The notes: generated from the letters alone by a model not told the origin. A stretch of DNA of 64,000 nt from Terfezia claveryi (GCA_015179025.1 WHUX01000015.1:62001-126000); one strand, 5' to 3'. Counted from the first letter of the stretch, positions 1-12,238 are shown. Numbers and translations: made by a program.

Positions 1-1
1 G

Positions 2-1115
2 ACTCATCTCAAAGACCAGTATTACCGTGATACTCCATTCTCTTTCGTACATCAACTGCACACACTCTTCACTCTAGCCTCAACCTACACTCCTACTACC
101 TCCTTCGCTGACTTCATTGAGCAATATGAGACTGAGTGGTCTCGACTTTACTCTCTCACTGGCTCTTCAGATGAATATCGCAAATCCCTCCGCACTTTCC
201 TTGATAAGGACGAAGCCAAAAGGGATATTCTCCTCTCCTTCCTCGTCGAACATCACTCTAATATAGTCGACAACCTCTCAACTAAGTCCGACCTTACATA
301 TGCCGATGCAAAATTACGACTCCTCTCTGTTGGTTCCGAAATCGAAAAACGGGATACTGCTCTGTCTGCCTCCTTCAAGAAGAAAGGCAAGCCTCAACAG
401 CAGCAATCACAACAACAGAACAAGGACTCCAATGTGGAATGCACCTATTGCAAGAAGCATCAACTCGGCAAATACACAGGTCATACATGGCAGAAGTGTC
501 AGAAGTTGAAGAAGTCAAATGAGGATAAGAAGAAGGATAAAAAGAAGGAAGACAAGAAGGAACAGGCTCTTATCGTTGGCAGCTCTGGTAGCTCCAAGGA
601 CGAGGCTCTCAGCGTCAGTAACCCATCCCGAAAAACCATCTGGAAATTCGATACAGCATGCAGTGCTCACATGACCAACGACATAGGACACTTCGAGAAC
701 TTTTCAGAGGATAGTGGAACTGTAGAAGGAGCAGGCAATAATCTCCTCGAAGCTAAAGGAAAAGGGACAGTCCTTCTTAACTGTCTACTCCCTAATGGCT
801 CTACTTCCACTGTTCGTCTTGTCAATGTTCGATATGTTCCTTCTCTTGGTCACTCACTGTTTTCTTGGAATGCTGTTCGATCTCGTCTTTCCACTTTCTC
901 TACGGACTCTGGGTTTCATGTTACGAAGAAAGGCAATGATTCTGTGTTATTTATGGTGGAATTTGTTGGAAGTCTCCCGTTTATTATTGAGTCAAATGAA
1001 AAGGCATTGGTTTCCTCCTCTCGAAAAACAATCGATCACTGGCATCAGTCATTCGGTCATCAAGCCATTACTGTCCTCAAGCATAAAGATCTCTACTCTG
1101 ACGGTGATATTCTCC
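2..1115 (+). pseudogene. copia gag-protease region (partial)
   Basis: One frame stays open from base 2 to about 1115, so it is a Gag-Pol start whose N-terminus is outside the window. The Gag part ends in a basic, Gln-rich stretch. A Cys/His cluster follows at about 434-500 (CTYCKKHQLGKYTGHTWQKC), resembling a zinc knuckle with widened spacing. Next is a Lys-rich linker, then the aspartic protease with the signature DTACSAHMTND at about 649-680. A GAG-pre-integrase motif (HWHQSFGH) lies near 1036-1062. At about 1115 the protein-like reading jumps frame. Identification as copia gag-pro is firm. I could not tell whether the knuckle still works. Confidence 0.82.
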
Positions 1116-4112
1116 AACACCCCCTGATAACTATCATTGCGAGCCATGCATACTCGCCAAATCTACTCACTCTGTCCCTAAGTCTACAACATCTCGTGCC
1201 TCCAATATTCTCGAACTCATTCACTCAGATCTTAGTGGTAAACTCCCCACACCCTCTTTTGGTGGAGCAAGCTACTTCATCACACTTATTGATGACTACT
1301 CTCGTGCTTCTTGGGTCTACTTCCTCAAACAGAAATCCGACTCAACCAAATCAATCTAAGACTTTGTTACCTTGGTTGAAAAGCAAACGTCATACCATGT
1401 TAAACGGTTTCGAACTGACAATGGTGGAGAGTATGTTAACAAAGATCTTGAACAGTTTTTAAGTCAAAAGGCATCGTGCATGAACTAACGCCCCCTTACT
1501 CTCATGAATCTAATAGAGTAGCTGAACGCTTCAACCGAACAATACAGAACATGATAAGGGCTATGTTGACGAATATGGACAAAAGATTCTGGGCTGAAGC
1601 ATGCTCAACTTCGACCTATCTTGAAATCGGTCACCTCATAGTGCTGTCAAGGGAAGACTCCCTACGAGGTCTTTCACGGAAATAAACCTACAATCTCTCA
1701 CCTTCAACCCTTCGGTAAGGAATGTTATATACACATACCTGAGGAACGACTACCTGCAGGCAGTAAACTCCTACCACGGGCTGAGAAAGGTATATTCATT
1801 GGTTATACTAATAGCACAGCTATCTATAAGGTCCATGTACCTTCTAGAAAGCATACTTATACAGTTCGAGTACAAGATGTCATTTTCGGACTGAGTACAA
1901 CTCCAGAAGGGGTACCTCCACCTACACTAACTCGACTAATCCATCACGGTCACCAACTACGAATACTGCTTCTCCTCCTACTTCTCCACTTGAAGTAATC
2001 CCATACACTAGCTCAGAATTCCCAAACGAATATCTCTGGCAACAATGGTGTATACGAAATCCAAAACAAGTAGAAGAATGGTATTTTAAGGGACACCCAC
2101 TCGTTCATAAAGCATGGTTCCTGGTATGACTCTTTCCCATCCGACTGAAACAACATCAGATATAACTACTTCCTCACCACCTATTCCTCCAACATCAACT
2201 ACAACATCATCACCTCCTCCACCAGCTCCTGGACCTATATCCAAACCAACTCCACAAGTTCACTTACCCTCTCCACCTCAGAACCGAGATGAATATTCAC
2301 TACTTACTTACTTCTCAAGACCTTCGACAATCTTTACCCGATGATTCCAACGATGGAAACTTCACCCGAATCGTTAGTGGAAAAATAGTTAGACCTACAA
2401 CCATTACCAAGGCAGGTCGAGCTGTTTTTAAACCAATCAAATTCGGAACCGCACAAGCTCCTATCGTCCCTATAATCGGTACAAAGATACAGTTTGATGG
2501 TCGTTCTAGATTAATCGAAGACCCACCTGAAGTCTTTGATGAGGACAATGAAGAAGATAAAGTATTGATCGCTTTAGTCTTACAACATGGTGATGAACCT
2601 CGAACCTTTAAACAGGCTGTTAATTCACCTAATGAAGAAAAATGGAGAAAGGCTATGAATGACGAATTGGAAGCTATGAAGGATCAAGATGTTTGGAAAG
2701 TGGTTTCAACACCATAGGATAGGAATATTATTGGAAGCAAGTGGGTATTTAAGATTAAGCGAGATGCTAATGGGAATATCGATCAGTACAAGGCTCGTCT
2801 AGTTGCTCAAGGTTTCTCTCAACAACCCGGCACAGACTTCGATGAAATCTTCTCTCCTGTTTTCCGATACGACTCTCTCCGCCTCCTCATTGCTTTATCT
2901 GCTCACTTCCAATAGGAACCTCAACAAATGGATATTAAAGCAGCCTTTCTTTACGGCTCTTTGAATGAAATTATTTACATGCAACTCCCGGAAGGCACCC
3001 GGATTGACGGCATGTGTGCTAAACTTAACCGATCTATCTACGGATTAAAGCAGTCTCCTCGTCAATGGTATGGACGATTAACATCTTTCCTCCTGACAAT
3101 AGGTTTCTCTGCTTGTGCCTTTGACCCCTGCGTCTTCGTCTATAAGTCTGGCACAATCATACTCGCCCTTTATGTCGACGACATTACTTTATTCGGATAT
3201 AAAGACTCAGCTATTATGAAGTCTACCAAACAGTCACTCAAACGAGAGTTTAAGTTAACTGATATGGGTAGCTTACATTAGCTTCTAGGAATTCGAATTG
3301 AGTACTCTAAGCACAGTATTACACTATCCCAATCCTCCTACATCGACAAGATCCTCGAACGTTTCGGTATGATGGACTGCAACCCCGTCACTCTTCCTCT
3401 TGACTCGAACCATATTCTTCGACAATGCACAGATGAAGATGAGGTTACCGACATCTCCCTCTATTAACAAATCGTTGGATCACTCATGTATGCAGTTATT
3501 GGAACACGTCCTGACCTGGCTTACTCTGTAACTCTTCTCTCACAATTCTCTCACAAACCATCGAAAGATCACCTCGGAGCAGTTAAACGAGTCCTACGCT
3601 ACCTTAAGGGTACTCGTGATCTTACTTTGACCTACAAACTCGGACAACCTCTTTCACTCGAAGGATTTACTGATTCAGACTTTGCTGGATGTCGTGACAC
3701 TCGACGGTCGACCTCAGAATATATCTTCAAGCTCGCCTCTTGTACTATCTGCTGGAGATCACAAAAACAAAAATGCGTGATAACCTCCACTACCGAAGCA
3801 GAATACATTGCTAGTTCTACTTCTGCTAAACAACAAATTTGGCTTCAGAACGCACTAAGTGAGCTCTCTATCAAAGATATTCCTTCTGCCCTCTTTTGTG
3901 ACAATAATGGCTCTATCGACCTGTCTCATAATCCTCGAATCTCCGATAAGTCAAAGCATATTGACGTTGCTTACCACTTCGTCCGCGAACTCGTTAACTC
4001 TGGCACTATCACACTGTTGCACATTCTTGGTGAACACAATCCAGCGGACATATGCACAAAGGCCTTTCCTGGTCCACGGTTCTCCTATTTCAAAGGATTA
4101 ATCATGGGATAA
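1100..4112 (+). pseudogene. copia integrase - reverse transcriptase - RNase H, multiply broken
   Basis: Integrase motifs are read in shifting frames: an HSDLSG stretch near 1225, RTDNGGEY near 1417-1440 and VAERFNRTIQNMIRAM near 1520-1565. Frameshifts are needed at about 1115, 1470 and 1650. The RT begins near 2560 and includes WVFKIKRDANG, KARLVAQGFSQ, MDIKAAFLYG and the catalytic LYVDDI (YVDD at about 3171-3182). RNase H follows with a TDSDFAGC motif, TEAEYIA and KHIDVAYHFVREL, and the frame ends with TAA at 4110-4112. From 1476 onward most pieces share one frame, separated by stops that look like transitions from Gln or Trp codons. The element cannot make a full Pol protein. Confidence 0.88.
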
Positions 4113-4126
4113 CAAGTGAGAAGGGG

Positions 4127-4700
4127 TGTTGAAAATAATCATTTCCTTTCGATATAGTTAAGTATTTCTATACAATACATCGTTCTCTCTTACGATTACT
4201 TCCACATCATGCTGATACCCAATATGGACACTTGCTACCCGATTAAGGACTTCTGTATTATTTCTTTCACATGTGTTCATATGTCGTTCACATGTTCTTA
4301 CTATCTCTACTTACTTTCCTAACTTAGTATCTATTATCGTTCCATGATGCTGCTCTACTACTTAAGGTTACTGCTTACTTGTCTCAGTTGTCATGACTCA
4401 ACGATCATCTCTTCTATGACTTTCTGTTATATTCGTTGACTCATATTACTGTCTCAGTCGCACACCATCTATGTATTTCTTCATTTACATGTGTACGATA
4501 TACTATTCTTAGGTTATGTAACTTAGACTTTCTTACTAGATCTTTACCCTCAACTTGTACCATTATATACGAGTTTCCTACTCCTGTATCTAGTTCTATA
4601 CACTTCTCGATTAGACTCAATAGACTGTCTACTCTCGACATAGTTCAACCATCTGCTCTCTCGCACTTCTGCTCACTCGCACTCTCTGCTTAATAGTACT
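4127..4700 (+). repeat. 3' LTR of the copia element
   Basis: It starts with TGTTGAAAATAAT directly after a purine tract and 14 bases after the RNase H stop. The 5' LTR is outside the window, so the right end cannot be fixed by comparison. The sequence becomes protein-like on the other strand just after 4700, and a TG...CA end could lie between about 4680 and 4707. No gene is seen inside. Confidence 0.6.
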
Positions 4701-5646
4701 ACTGTCCACCGCTACTACCTCCGTAATTACTACCGCGATACCTCCGCTCATAGTAACCTTTCAATATCTTTTGACCAGTCTTTTTAGACCATTCCAAGTG
4801 GTGAGGGCTAGGTTCTCTAGTTGACCTTTTCTTGCTGTCATCTCCAAAACTATTATCTGATTCATCACCCTCAGATCCAGATCTTGGGTCCTCACTTCCA
4901 CCTCCAGCCACACCACTAGAACTCCTTCTAGACTTCTTATCAGGAGTCTTACTCTTTTTGGTATATGTTGGCTTTTTCTTATCTTTAGGTGGTGGTGGCA
5001 TGTCTTTTTCAGATATTTCTTCTATATCTGTTTCATAATCTCTATCATCCTCTTCCTCATACTGTACACTTTTCCCCTTACCCTTGCCTCCAGCTCCAAA
5101 TAGTTTTCTTCCTATTTCCTCATGGGTTTCTACAGGTTCTGTTTTTGGAGGCACTATTTCTGGAGTTTCCAGATCATACAGGTTACCCATAAGCATATAC
5201 TGTGTCAGGAAAGGCCAGTTTAATGCTAGCCATGGAACTCCTTTGCATGGGTTATAGGTTGGGTAAGGCCATACTGCTTTTGAGGTAGATGAGAGTTGAA
5301 AGTCCATTTGCACTGACTTGTCAAATTGGTCTTTCTGTTGAAAAATCATGAACTTTTCTGCTGCTTCAGCCAATAGTTTTTTTTTCCTTTTTGATAACAT
5401 GTTGTTTATAGTTAGGTATATAAATACCTGTAATATCCTTTGGTACCATGATGACTCATTTTTTTCCCAAAAGGCTTTTGTTGCAGGAGGTGTTACAATT
5501 CTTACTTCAGGCATTGATGAATTAGGCCCAATAACTATTTCTCTTGTTTCCATTTCTTTTTCTGGAATATCTTTCCCAGTTGGAATTTTCTTTTTAGGGG
5601 TGTTGACTAATTTGGCCTTGAGTGCTTCTAGCTCCTCACTTGTCAT
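4699..5646 (-). CDS. Unknown 315-aa charged protein, probably element-associated
   Basis: An intact ORF starts with ATG at 5646-5644. I do not recognise the family. The N-terminal third is Lys-rich (TPKKKIPTG). Residues of about 75-160 look folded, with a hydrophobic helix (QVFIYLTINNML) and an aromatic patch (WPYPTYNPCKGVPWLALNW). The C-terminal half is disordered: a Gly/Lys stretch, an acidic run (EEEDDRDYETDIEE), Lys/Pro, Ser/Gly, and an Arg/Tyr/Gly tail. This layout suits a nucleic-acid-binding Gag-like or host-like protein, but there is no zinc knuckle. The stop lies at the copia LTR junction, so the native C-terminus may have been cut by that insertion. A broken ORF starts 72 bp away on the other strand. 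It stands among transposons and could be part of one. Confidence 0.5.
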   Translation of the reverse strand: MTSEELEALKAKLVNTPKKKIPTGKDIPEKEMETREIVIGPNSSMPEVRIVTPPATKAFWEKNESSWYQRILQVFIYLTINNMLSKRKKKLLAEAAEKFMIFQQKDQFDKSVQMDFQLSSTSKAVWPYPTYNPCKGVPWLALNWPFLTQYMLMGNLYDLETPEIVPPKTEPVETHEEIGRKLFGAGGKGKGKSVQYEEEDDRDYETDIEEISEKDMPPPPKDKKKPTYTKKSKTPDKKSRRSSSGVAGGGSEDPRSGSEGDESDNSFGDDSKKRSTREPSPHHLEWSKKTGQKILKGYYERRYRGSNYGGSSGGQ

Positions 5647-5718
5647 TGCCTTTCTCCTGCCTTTTCTAGCTCTAGCTCCTCCTTCTATTACACTAGTACT
5701 TTTTTTTTAGGAGTCTCC

Positions 5719-6201
5719 ATGTCTATCAGATATTATACTACTGATTCCTTGGACTCTGTTTCTTCTATTCCTGCTTTCTTTAAGGTGGATCCTGATGAGG
5801 AAGGATCTACTTCTTATCAACTTCCTTCTTATCCTCTTTCTGTTGCCTCTGATACCAAGGTTGATTATGGTAAGGGAGAGAGGAGGTTAAAGGGAAAAAG
5901 GGTTACTTTTGTTGATGAGATTGTTGTAGGAGCAGGGTTTCCTTAAGCTGCTGGGAAGAAAGTTAAGTGGAAGGATAGGGGTTGGACTGCTAGGTACTTG
6001 TGTTCTTTTTGGAGGGAGAGGTACAGAAACTTTCCTTGTTCTGCTTACTGAGAGAATTCCCAATTTTTCTTTAGGCTAGGTAGAGAGTGGGGCTGGGATA
6101 CTCTCTGGAGTTTGGATGTTGATAGGACTAGTTCCTATAATCCATACCCTTATTGGACTTCTGAGGCAGTTTCTAGGTCTCAGAGTTACCAGATTAGGTA
6201 A
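5719..6201 (+). pseudogene. Unknown 160-codon ORF, divergent partner, two in-frame stops
   Basis: It starts with ATG at 5719 and runs in one frame to TAA at 6199-6201, interrupted by TAA at 5944-5946 and TGA at 6049-6051. Reading resumes in the same frame with protein-like composition after each stop. The first stop can derive from CAA and the second from TGG or CGA by one transition. The protein begins with a Ser/Asp/Tyr-rich stretch, then a basic part (GERRLKGKRVTFVDE), then a Trp/Tyr/Arg-rich part (WTARYLCSFWRERYRNF, YNPYPYWTSEA). No known family was recognised. The spacer to the opposite ORF carries a T run at about 5701-5709. Confidence 0.45.
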
Positions 6202-6690
6202 TAGTTGTTTTTCTTTTGTATTTGCTAGTTAAATACAATTATTATTGCCCTCTTATGTTGTTTTACTACTTATTTGTAGGCTTTTACTGTTGCTATTTGT
6301 TGAATAGTCTTACTGTTGCTATTTGGAGGATAGTCTTACTGCTGACTATCAGACTTTGTGCTACTATGCTTTGTGCTGTAGGCTTATACTGGCTTTAGTT
6401 TCTACTCTTGTTGGTAGAAACTTTGTTAATTAGGTAAGGTTGATTAGGCCTTCCTAGTTAGGTAAGAATCAAGTTCTTAGGTTAAAAAAATGTAAAGTGT
6501 TGTATGGGGGACTGGAAGATCAGATTAGATAAGATAAGGATCTTATCTAATCAGATAATCTCAGGCTAGTAATGTATACTACAAAGTAGATTACTAATAG
6601 TATATTGTTTATTCTCACTATTAAAGTTATTACCAGTAGCATAAGATTACTGTAATAGGTAAAGTAGTATAGGAGTGCCAAAGGCACTTA
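6202..6690. other. AT-rich stretch without a gene; hairpin at 6523-6552
   Basis: No credible coding sequence is seen. A perfect 13-bp inverted repeat (GATTAGATAAGAT and its complement around AAGG) lies at 6523-6552. A short hairpin (AGTGCC-AAA-GGCACT) lies near 6674-6690. These may be remnants of an LTR or a small transposon. Confidence 0.5.
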
Positions 6691-6739
6691 GAAGAATTAA
6701 CCAGTGGAACTTCTATATTGATTGTACTCTAACTATGTT

Positions 6740-6875
6740 CTCAGTTCTAACTATCTATCCAACTGAAGGGAAATTCAGGAGACTATATGTATTCTGAGTG
6801 GAGCAGTGTTGGGGCAGTGCTGAGACAGTGCACTATTATCTGACCCTTACATGTGATTGAGATTAACATCATCTG
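6740..6875 (-). repeat. Fragment of the TGTAAGGAAG LTR-like repeat family (divergent)
   Basis: Segments such as CCAACTGAAGGGAAATTCAG, GACTATATG and the repeated CAGTG words followed by ATCTGACCC match, with many changes, the better copies at 12,239-12,878, 13,167-13,800 and 26,175-26,628. Orientation is the same as the two minus copies. Ends are approximate. Confidence 0.55.
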
Positions 6876-6940
6876 ATCCTCTAGATAGTACTTCTAAATA
6901 CTATCTAGTACAAAATAGGTTAAGTCTTAACTTAGACTTA

Positions 6941-7000
6941 TACATGTGAAAGCATGTGAAAGCATGTGAAAGCATGTGATATCATGTGAAAGCATGTGAA
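6941..7000 (+). repeat. 10-bp tandem repeat, six units
   Basis: Six consecutive 10-base units of the type AGCATGTGAA fill 6941-7000. Two units differ from the others by one or two bases. Confidence 0.9.
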
Positions 7001-7130
7001 ATATTAGCAAGGCAGACAGCACACAGAATGTTGTGTATTTTGAGATGCTTGCTAAGTAAGAAAATATATAAGAAATATATTTGTGAGGGAGAGGGTCAGT
7101 CATAGGGTATGAGTAAGCCACTTCCTTACA

Positions 7131-7185
7131 CTCGCTCATTTTCTTGCTCATTTTGTCGCTCATTTTCTTGCTCATTTGCGCGCTG
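7131..7185 (+). repeat. 12-bp tandem repeat at the head of a compound minisatellite
   Basis: Units of the type CTCATTTTCTTG or CTCATTTTGTCG, about four copies, directly precede the 24-bp array. The same kind of 12-bp block borders the inverted array at 30,166-30,246. Confidence 0.8.
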
Positions 7186-7610
7186 AATTCTAGGCTGATT
7201 TGCTAGCTCGATTCCAGGCTAATTTGCTTGTTCGATTGCCGGCTGATTTGCTCGCTCGATTCCCGGCTGATTTGCTCGCTCAATTCTAAGCTGATTTGCT
7301 TGCTTGATTCCAAGCTGATTTGCTTGCTCAATTCTAGGCTGATTTGCTCGCTCAATTCTAGGCTGATTTGCTCGCTCGATTCCAAGCTGATTTACTCGCT
7401 CAATTCTAGGCTGATTTGCTCGCTCGATTCCCGGCTGATTTGCTCGCTCAATTCTAGACTGATTTGCTTGCTCAATTCTAGACTGATTTGCTCACTCGAT
7501 TCCAGGCTGATTTGCTCACTTGATTCCAGGCTGATTTGCTCGCTCGATTCTAGGCTGATTTGGGTGGTGGAAACCAGGCTGATTTGGATGGTGGATTCCA
7601 GGCTGATTTA
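7186..7610 (+). repeat. 24-bp minisatellite, about 17 units (type A)
   Basis: The unit begins GATTTGCTCGCTC and is 24 bp, equal to eight codons, so long frames stay open on both strands (LICSLNSR-like octapeptides on plus). Variation is mostly at GC/AT transitions. The open frames are a by-product of period 24 and I do not call a gene. Confidence 0.92.
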
Positions 7611-7820
7611 TACGGTCAGATACATGGGCTATTTACACTCTGATTTTTAGTGCTATTTGGACGCTAACTTCTAGGCTATTTGGACACTGACTTCTAGGCT
7701 ATTTGGACGCCGATTTCCAGGGCTATTTGCACGCAGATATATGAGCTATTTGCACGCTGATTTCTAGAGCTATTTGCACGCGGGTATATGGGCTATTTGC
7801 ACGGTGATTTTAGGGGTGTG
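7611..7820 (+). repeat. 23-24-bp minisatellite, about 8 units (type B)
   Basis: The unit is of the type CTATTTGCACGCTGATTTC and differs from type A, though the period is nearly the same. It follows type A directly. Two related type B units also follow the inverted array near 29,455-29,515. Confidence 0.8.
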
Positions 7821-8279
7821 ATCATAGTTGTTTATTTAGCTAGATTTAGATATTATCATGAGAATCAAGACATTTTTGGAAATGCATAAAATGCAGGTGC
7901 GAGAGTAAAAAAGTGCAGTGTCAATGACAATAGTTAGGAGGGGGTATTATGCCTTCAGATGGTTACAGGTAATGAGCTTGCAATCACAACATGAGGAGGG
8001 ACTAGTCTGCCTTCTGAAGGTTACAAGTAATAGGCTCATAATCATAATGTTAAGTTGAGTGAAAGAGTGTTGGAAGCAGATGTGTGAAGAGGAAGACGTT
8101 GAGAATGGAGTACACAACGTCGGATTCCATATTGTGAGAGTGCGAGACGAGATTGAATTGTAAGTATCAGCATTGTAGAAAGTGCGTTATGTGAGAGAGA
8201 TCTTGTTGTAATGCGCAGTTTTGCAAATTGGCATTGTGTACACGCCATGTACACAATGCAAGCTAAAATCTTTCTGATG

Positions 8280-8280
<1 letters not shown>
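7821..8280. other. No gene; imperfect duplication and a perfect hairpin
   Basis: An imperfect duplication of about 60 bp (GCCTTCAGATGGTTACAGG and GCCTTCTGAAGGTTACAAG) lies at about 7950-8050. A perfect 12-bp inverted repeat with a 5-base loop lies at 8231-8259, just outside the truncated end of the following gypsy element. The stretch between them may be an LTR remnant, but I could not prove it. Confidence 0.5.
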
Positions 8281-10110
<1,830 letters not shown>

Positions 10111-10123
10111 CTAGTGTCAGTAA

Positions 10124-11290
10124 CTAAGTAAGGGACAGGGCTTTTTCTGACTCATCAACCTCCTCAATCCTAGATTTGGAGATGGTGTAGGCGGCCATCG
10201 AGTGCTTTTTGTGGAGGGGACATGCTGCGATAAAATAGTCCCCTTTCCCGTATACTATGCACAGCCCATTTATTCAGTGGCGATCTCTCTCCTCCTAAGT
10301 TAACCATAGCCTACCTACGGATAGGTCCATAGGCGTGGCACCACCTGCCACGAGAGAGGGGTGCACGGGTTTGTTGGCCGAGACCGGAACTTGGGCAGGC
10401 TTGGGGGTCGGTTGCTGTGGTTGCTGAGGTGAGTGGGTGGCAGGGCGGAAAGTAAGGCGGTGTCTCAACCTAGCCATCTGTTGTTCCACCCTGAATGCCT
10501 GGTCGATTAATTCGTCGAGACTCTTGGTCTCTGGGAGGGTGACCATGGCTTGTTGAAGCTCGTCATTCAGTCCCTCCTGGAACTGCTTGAGCTTTGACTG
10601 GTCATTCCACAATACTTCTGCTTCCAGCCTGGAGAACTCTGCCACATATATGGACAGATCTGAATTACATTGTTTTAGGGCTCGGAGGGCTTGGCTAGCC
10701 GTGCCCACAGCATCAGGGTCCCCAAAAGCCCTTTCTAGATTAGTGAAGAGTGCTGAGATGCTATCCAGCTTAATCCCAGTCTCAAGGACATATGGCTGGA
10801 TTTGATCTACTGTCTTACCCTCCAACAGGGCAAAGACATAAGCCAATCGGTGTTGCTCGAATGGGAATCTGATTGAGTCCCCATTAAGTTTGAGGTTTAT
10901 CGAGTTCTTCCAGGCTTAGAGGCAAGTCCTATCCCTATTGAATTTGGGGGGGGTTAGAATACTTTCAGTTTTGGCGGTTGGTGCGGAGGGTGGGTTTGCT
11001 GACATAGTGGCCATAGCTCGGTTGAGGGTCTGGATAGTAGTTCGCTCATTAGCCAGAGCGATGGTGGCATTGTCGAAGTTGTTTTGGAGTACTGTAATTT
11101 CTTCATCGGCAGATCTCAGTTTTCGTTCAGCCACGGCCAAGCTATTGCCGAGTTCGGCCCCGATGGCATCCATGGCCTCGAAGATATCAATGACCTCTTG
11201 ACGATAGGCATTCAATTCATTCGAGCCTGAGGGTATAGGGGAGTTCCTCCAGGTTTGAAACCTGACAGCGAGTGGAAGGGTTCCGAACAT
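10124..11290 (-). pseudogene. gypsy gag with damaged zinc knuckle
   Basis: One frame runs from ATG at 11290 to TAG at 10126-10124, about 389 codons, close to the 399-codon gag of the plus element. It contains stops at about 916-918 past 10,000 (TAA, from CAA) and near 10,295. The N-terminal half is helical (coiled-coil-like, AERKLRSADEEITVLQNN), followed by a retrotransposon Gag domain (LAYVFALLEGKTVDQIQPY). The C-terminal knuckle reads C-X2-Y-X4-Y-X4-C: the second Cys and the His are both replaced by Tyr, consistent with transitions. Confidence 0.82.
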
Positions 11291-11326
11291 AACAGCGTAC
11301 CAGTTGGTCAAGAAGATCCAACGTAG

Positions 11327-11842
11327 TGTAACAATGGCTCTGGGGACAAGGCGACCAAGGGGTACGCCGGAGCAAGGGCAAGGCTAAGGTAACACACATG
11401 TAGGAATACTATGTGTATGACTAGGGGAAAGGCTAGGACGGGGGCAAGGGCAAGAGCGAGAGAGGCACACGGGAGTAGTAGGAGGCAGCAGGGCTGCAGA
11501 GACAAGGCAAGGCAAGGCAAGGACAGGAGGTTCGCGGGGTAGGCAACAGGGCTGCAGAGTCGAGGTTAGGCAAGGAGGTGCACAAGGGAGATGCACCAAC
11601 GTGGAGAGAAGCAAGGCCCTGTATTGGATATACAAGACGTTAGATAGGGATCCAATGAGAGGGCGGAGAGAGCAAGCTATATATATAGGCTTCCTTCCTA
11701 GCCAAGGCCACCGGAAGGAATAAGGTTCCCGAGACCCTTTATCTCGGAAATAGAGATAACAACGATATCAATCAATAATAACGAGAGTTGGATGGAATCC
11801 CATCTGACTCTCAAACCTGGCTAGAAAAGGACGGTTGTGACA
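11327..11842 (-). repeat. 5' LTR of the minus-strand gypsy element
   Basis: Read on minus, it starts TGTCACAACCGTCC and ends GTTACA, 516 bp. A TATA-like CTATATATATAG lies near 11,680. The start, the CTCCACGTTGGTGCATCTCC block and the end match the 563-bp LTRs of the plus element. The duplicated CGAACA...TGTTCG dyad of those LTRs is absent. Confidence 0.88.
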
Positions 11843-12238
11843 ACTACAATAGTATGAAGTATTATAAACAAACTCGAGATAAAGAGTTTCTTATAATAGC
11901 TAAAGGTTACAGTAAAAGTACTTGTTAATAAGAAGTTATTAAGTATACACTTTATACTTCAAGATTTAGATATATATATTTAAAGACTTGGTTTTTATCT
12001 TTTCTAAGGTCAGAACAATTGAATTGGTAACTCAATTGTATGGTTCCACATTTTCTGATAATGTGTGACAAACTTAATAACTTGTATTAGAAAGGTTGGT
12101 GGCCTAACTGAATAGTTATTTATTATTATGAAGTATCTACAAAATCTTATTAGTATAATAATATATATTTAAACAACAACTTGTGACAAGGTAGAGCTTT
12201 AATTTTTAAGAGTAGGACTCTTATTTTTGAGAGAGCCA
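11843..12238. other. AT-rich DNA, possible gypsy RNase H relic
   Basis: No gene is present. On plus near 11,870-11,910 the reading TRDKEFLIIAKGYSK resembles the RNase H motif DKELLAIV of gypsy elements, so this may be a strongly mutated relic. The rest is uninformative. Confidence 0.35.

Larger units (their letters stand above)
1..4700 (+). mobile_element. Ty1/copia LTR retrotransposon, 5'-truncated by the window edge, inactivated
   Basis: The domain order is Gag, protease, integrase, reverse transcriptase, RNase H, then an LTR, which is the Ty1/copia order with integrase before RT. The window opens inside gag, so the 5' LTR and the gag start lie outside. The coding part ends at 4112. A purine-rich tract (GAGAAGGGG) then runs into TGTTGAAAATAAT at 4127, taken as the 3' LTR start. 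The body has several frameshifts and at least four in-frame stops in the RT/RNase H part (about 2716, 2914, 3279, 3465). Each stop can be explained by one C-to-T or G-to-A change (CAG or CAA or TGG to a stop), as expected of RIP. The right end is approximate. Confidence 0.9.

Noticed and set aside
7186..7650. Long open frames of LICSLNSR-type octapeptides, plus their antisense counterpart, as a repeat protein gene
   Set aside because: The 24-bp period keeps all frames free of stops on both strands; no flanking unique coding sequence or start context supports a gene.
7131..7820. CRISPR-like array
   Set aside because: Units are contiguous with no unique spacers, they vary, and the genome is fungal.
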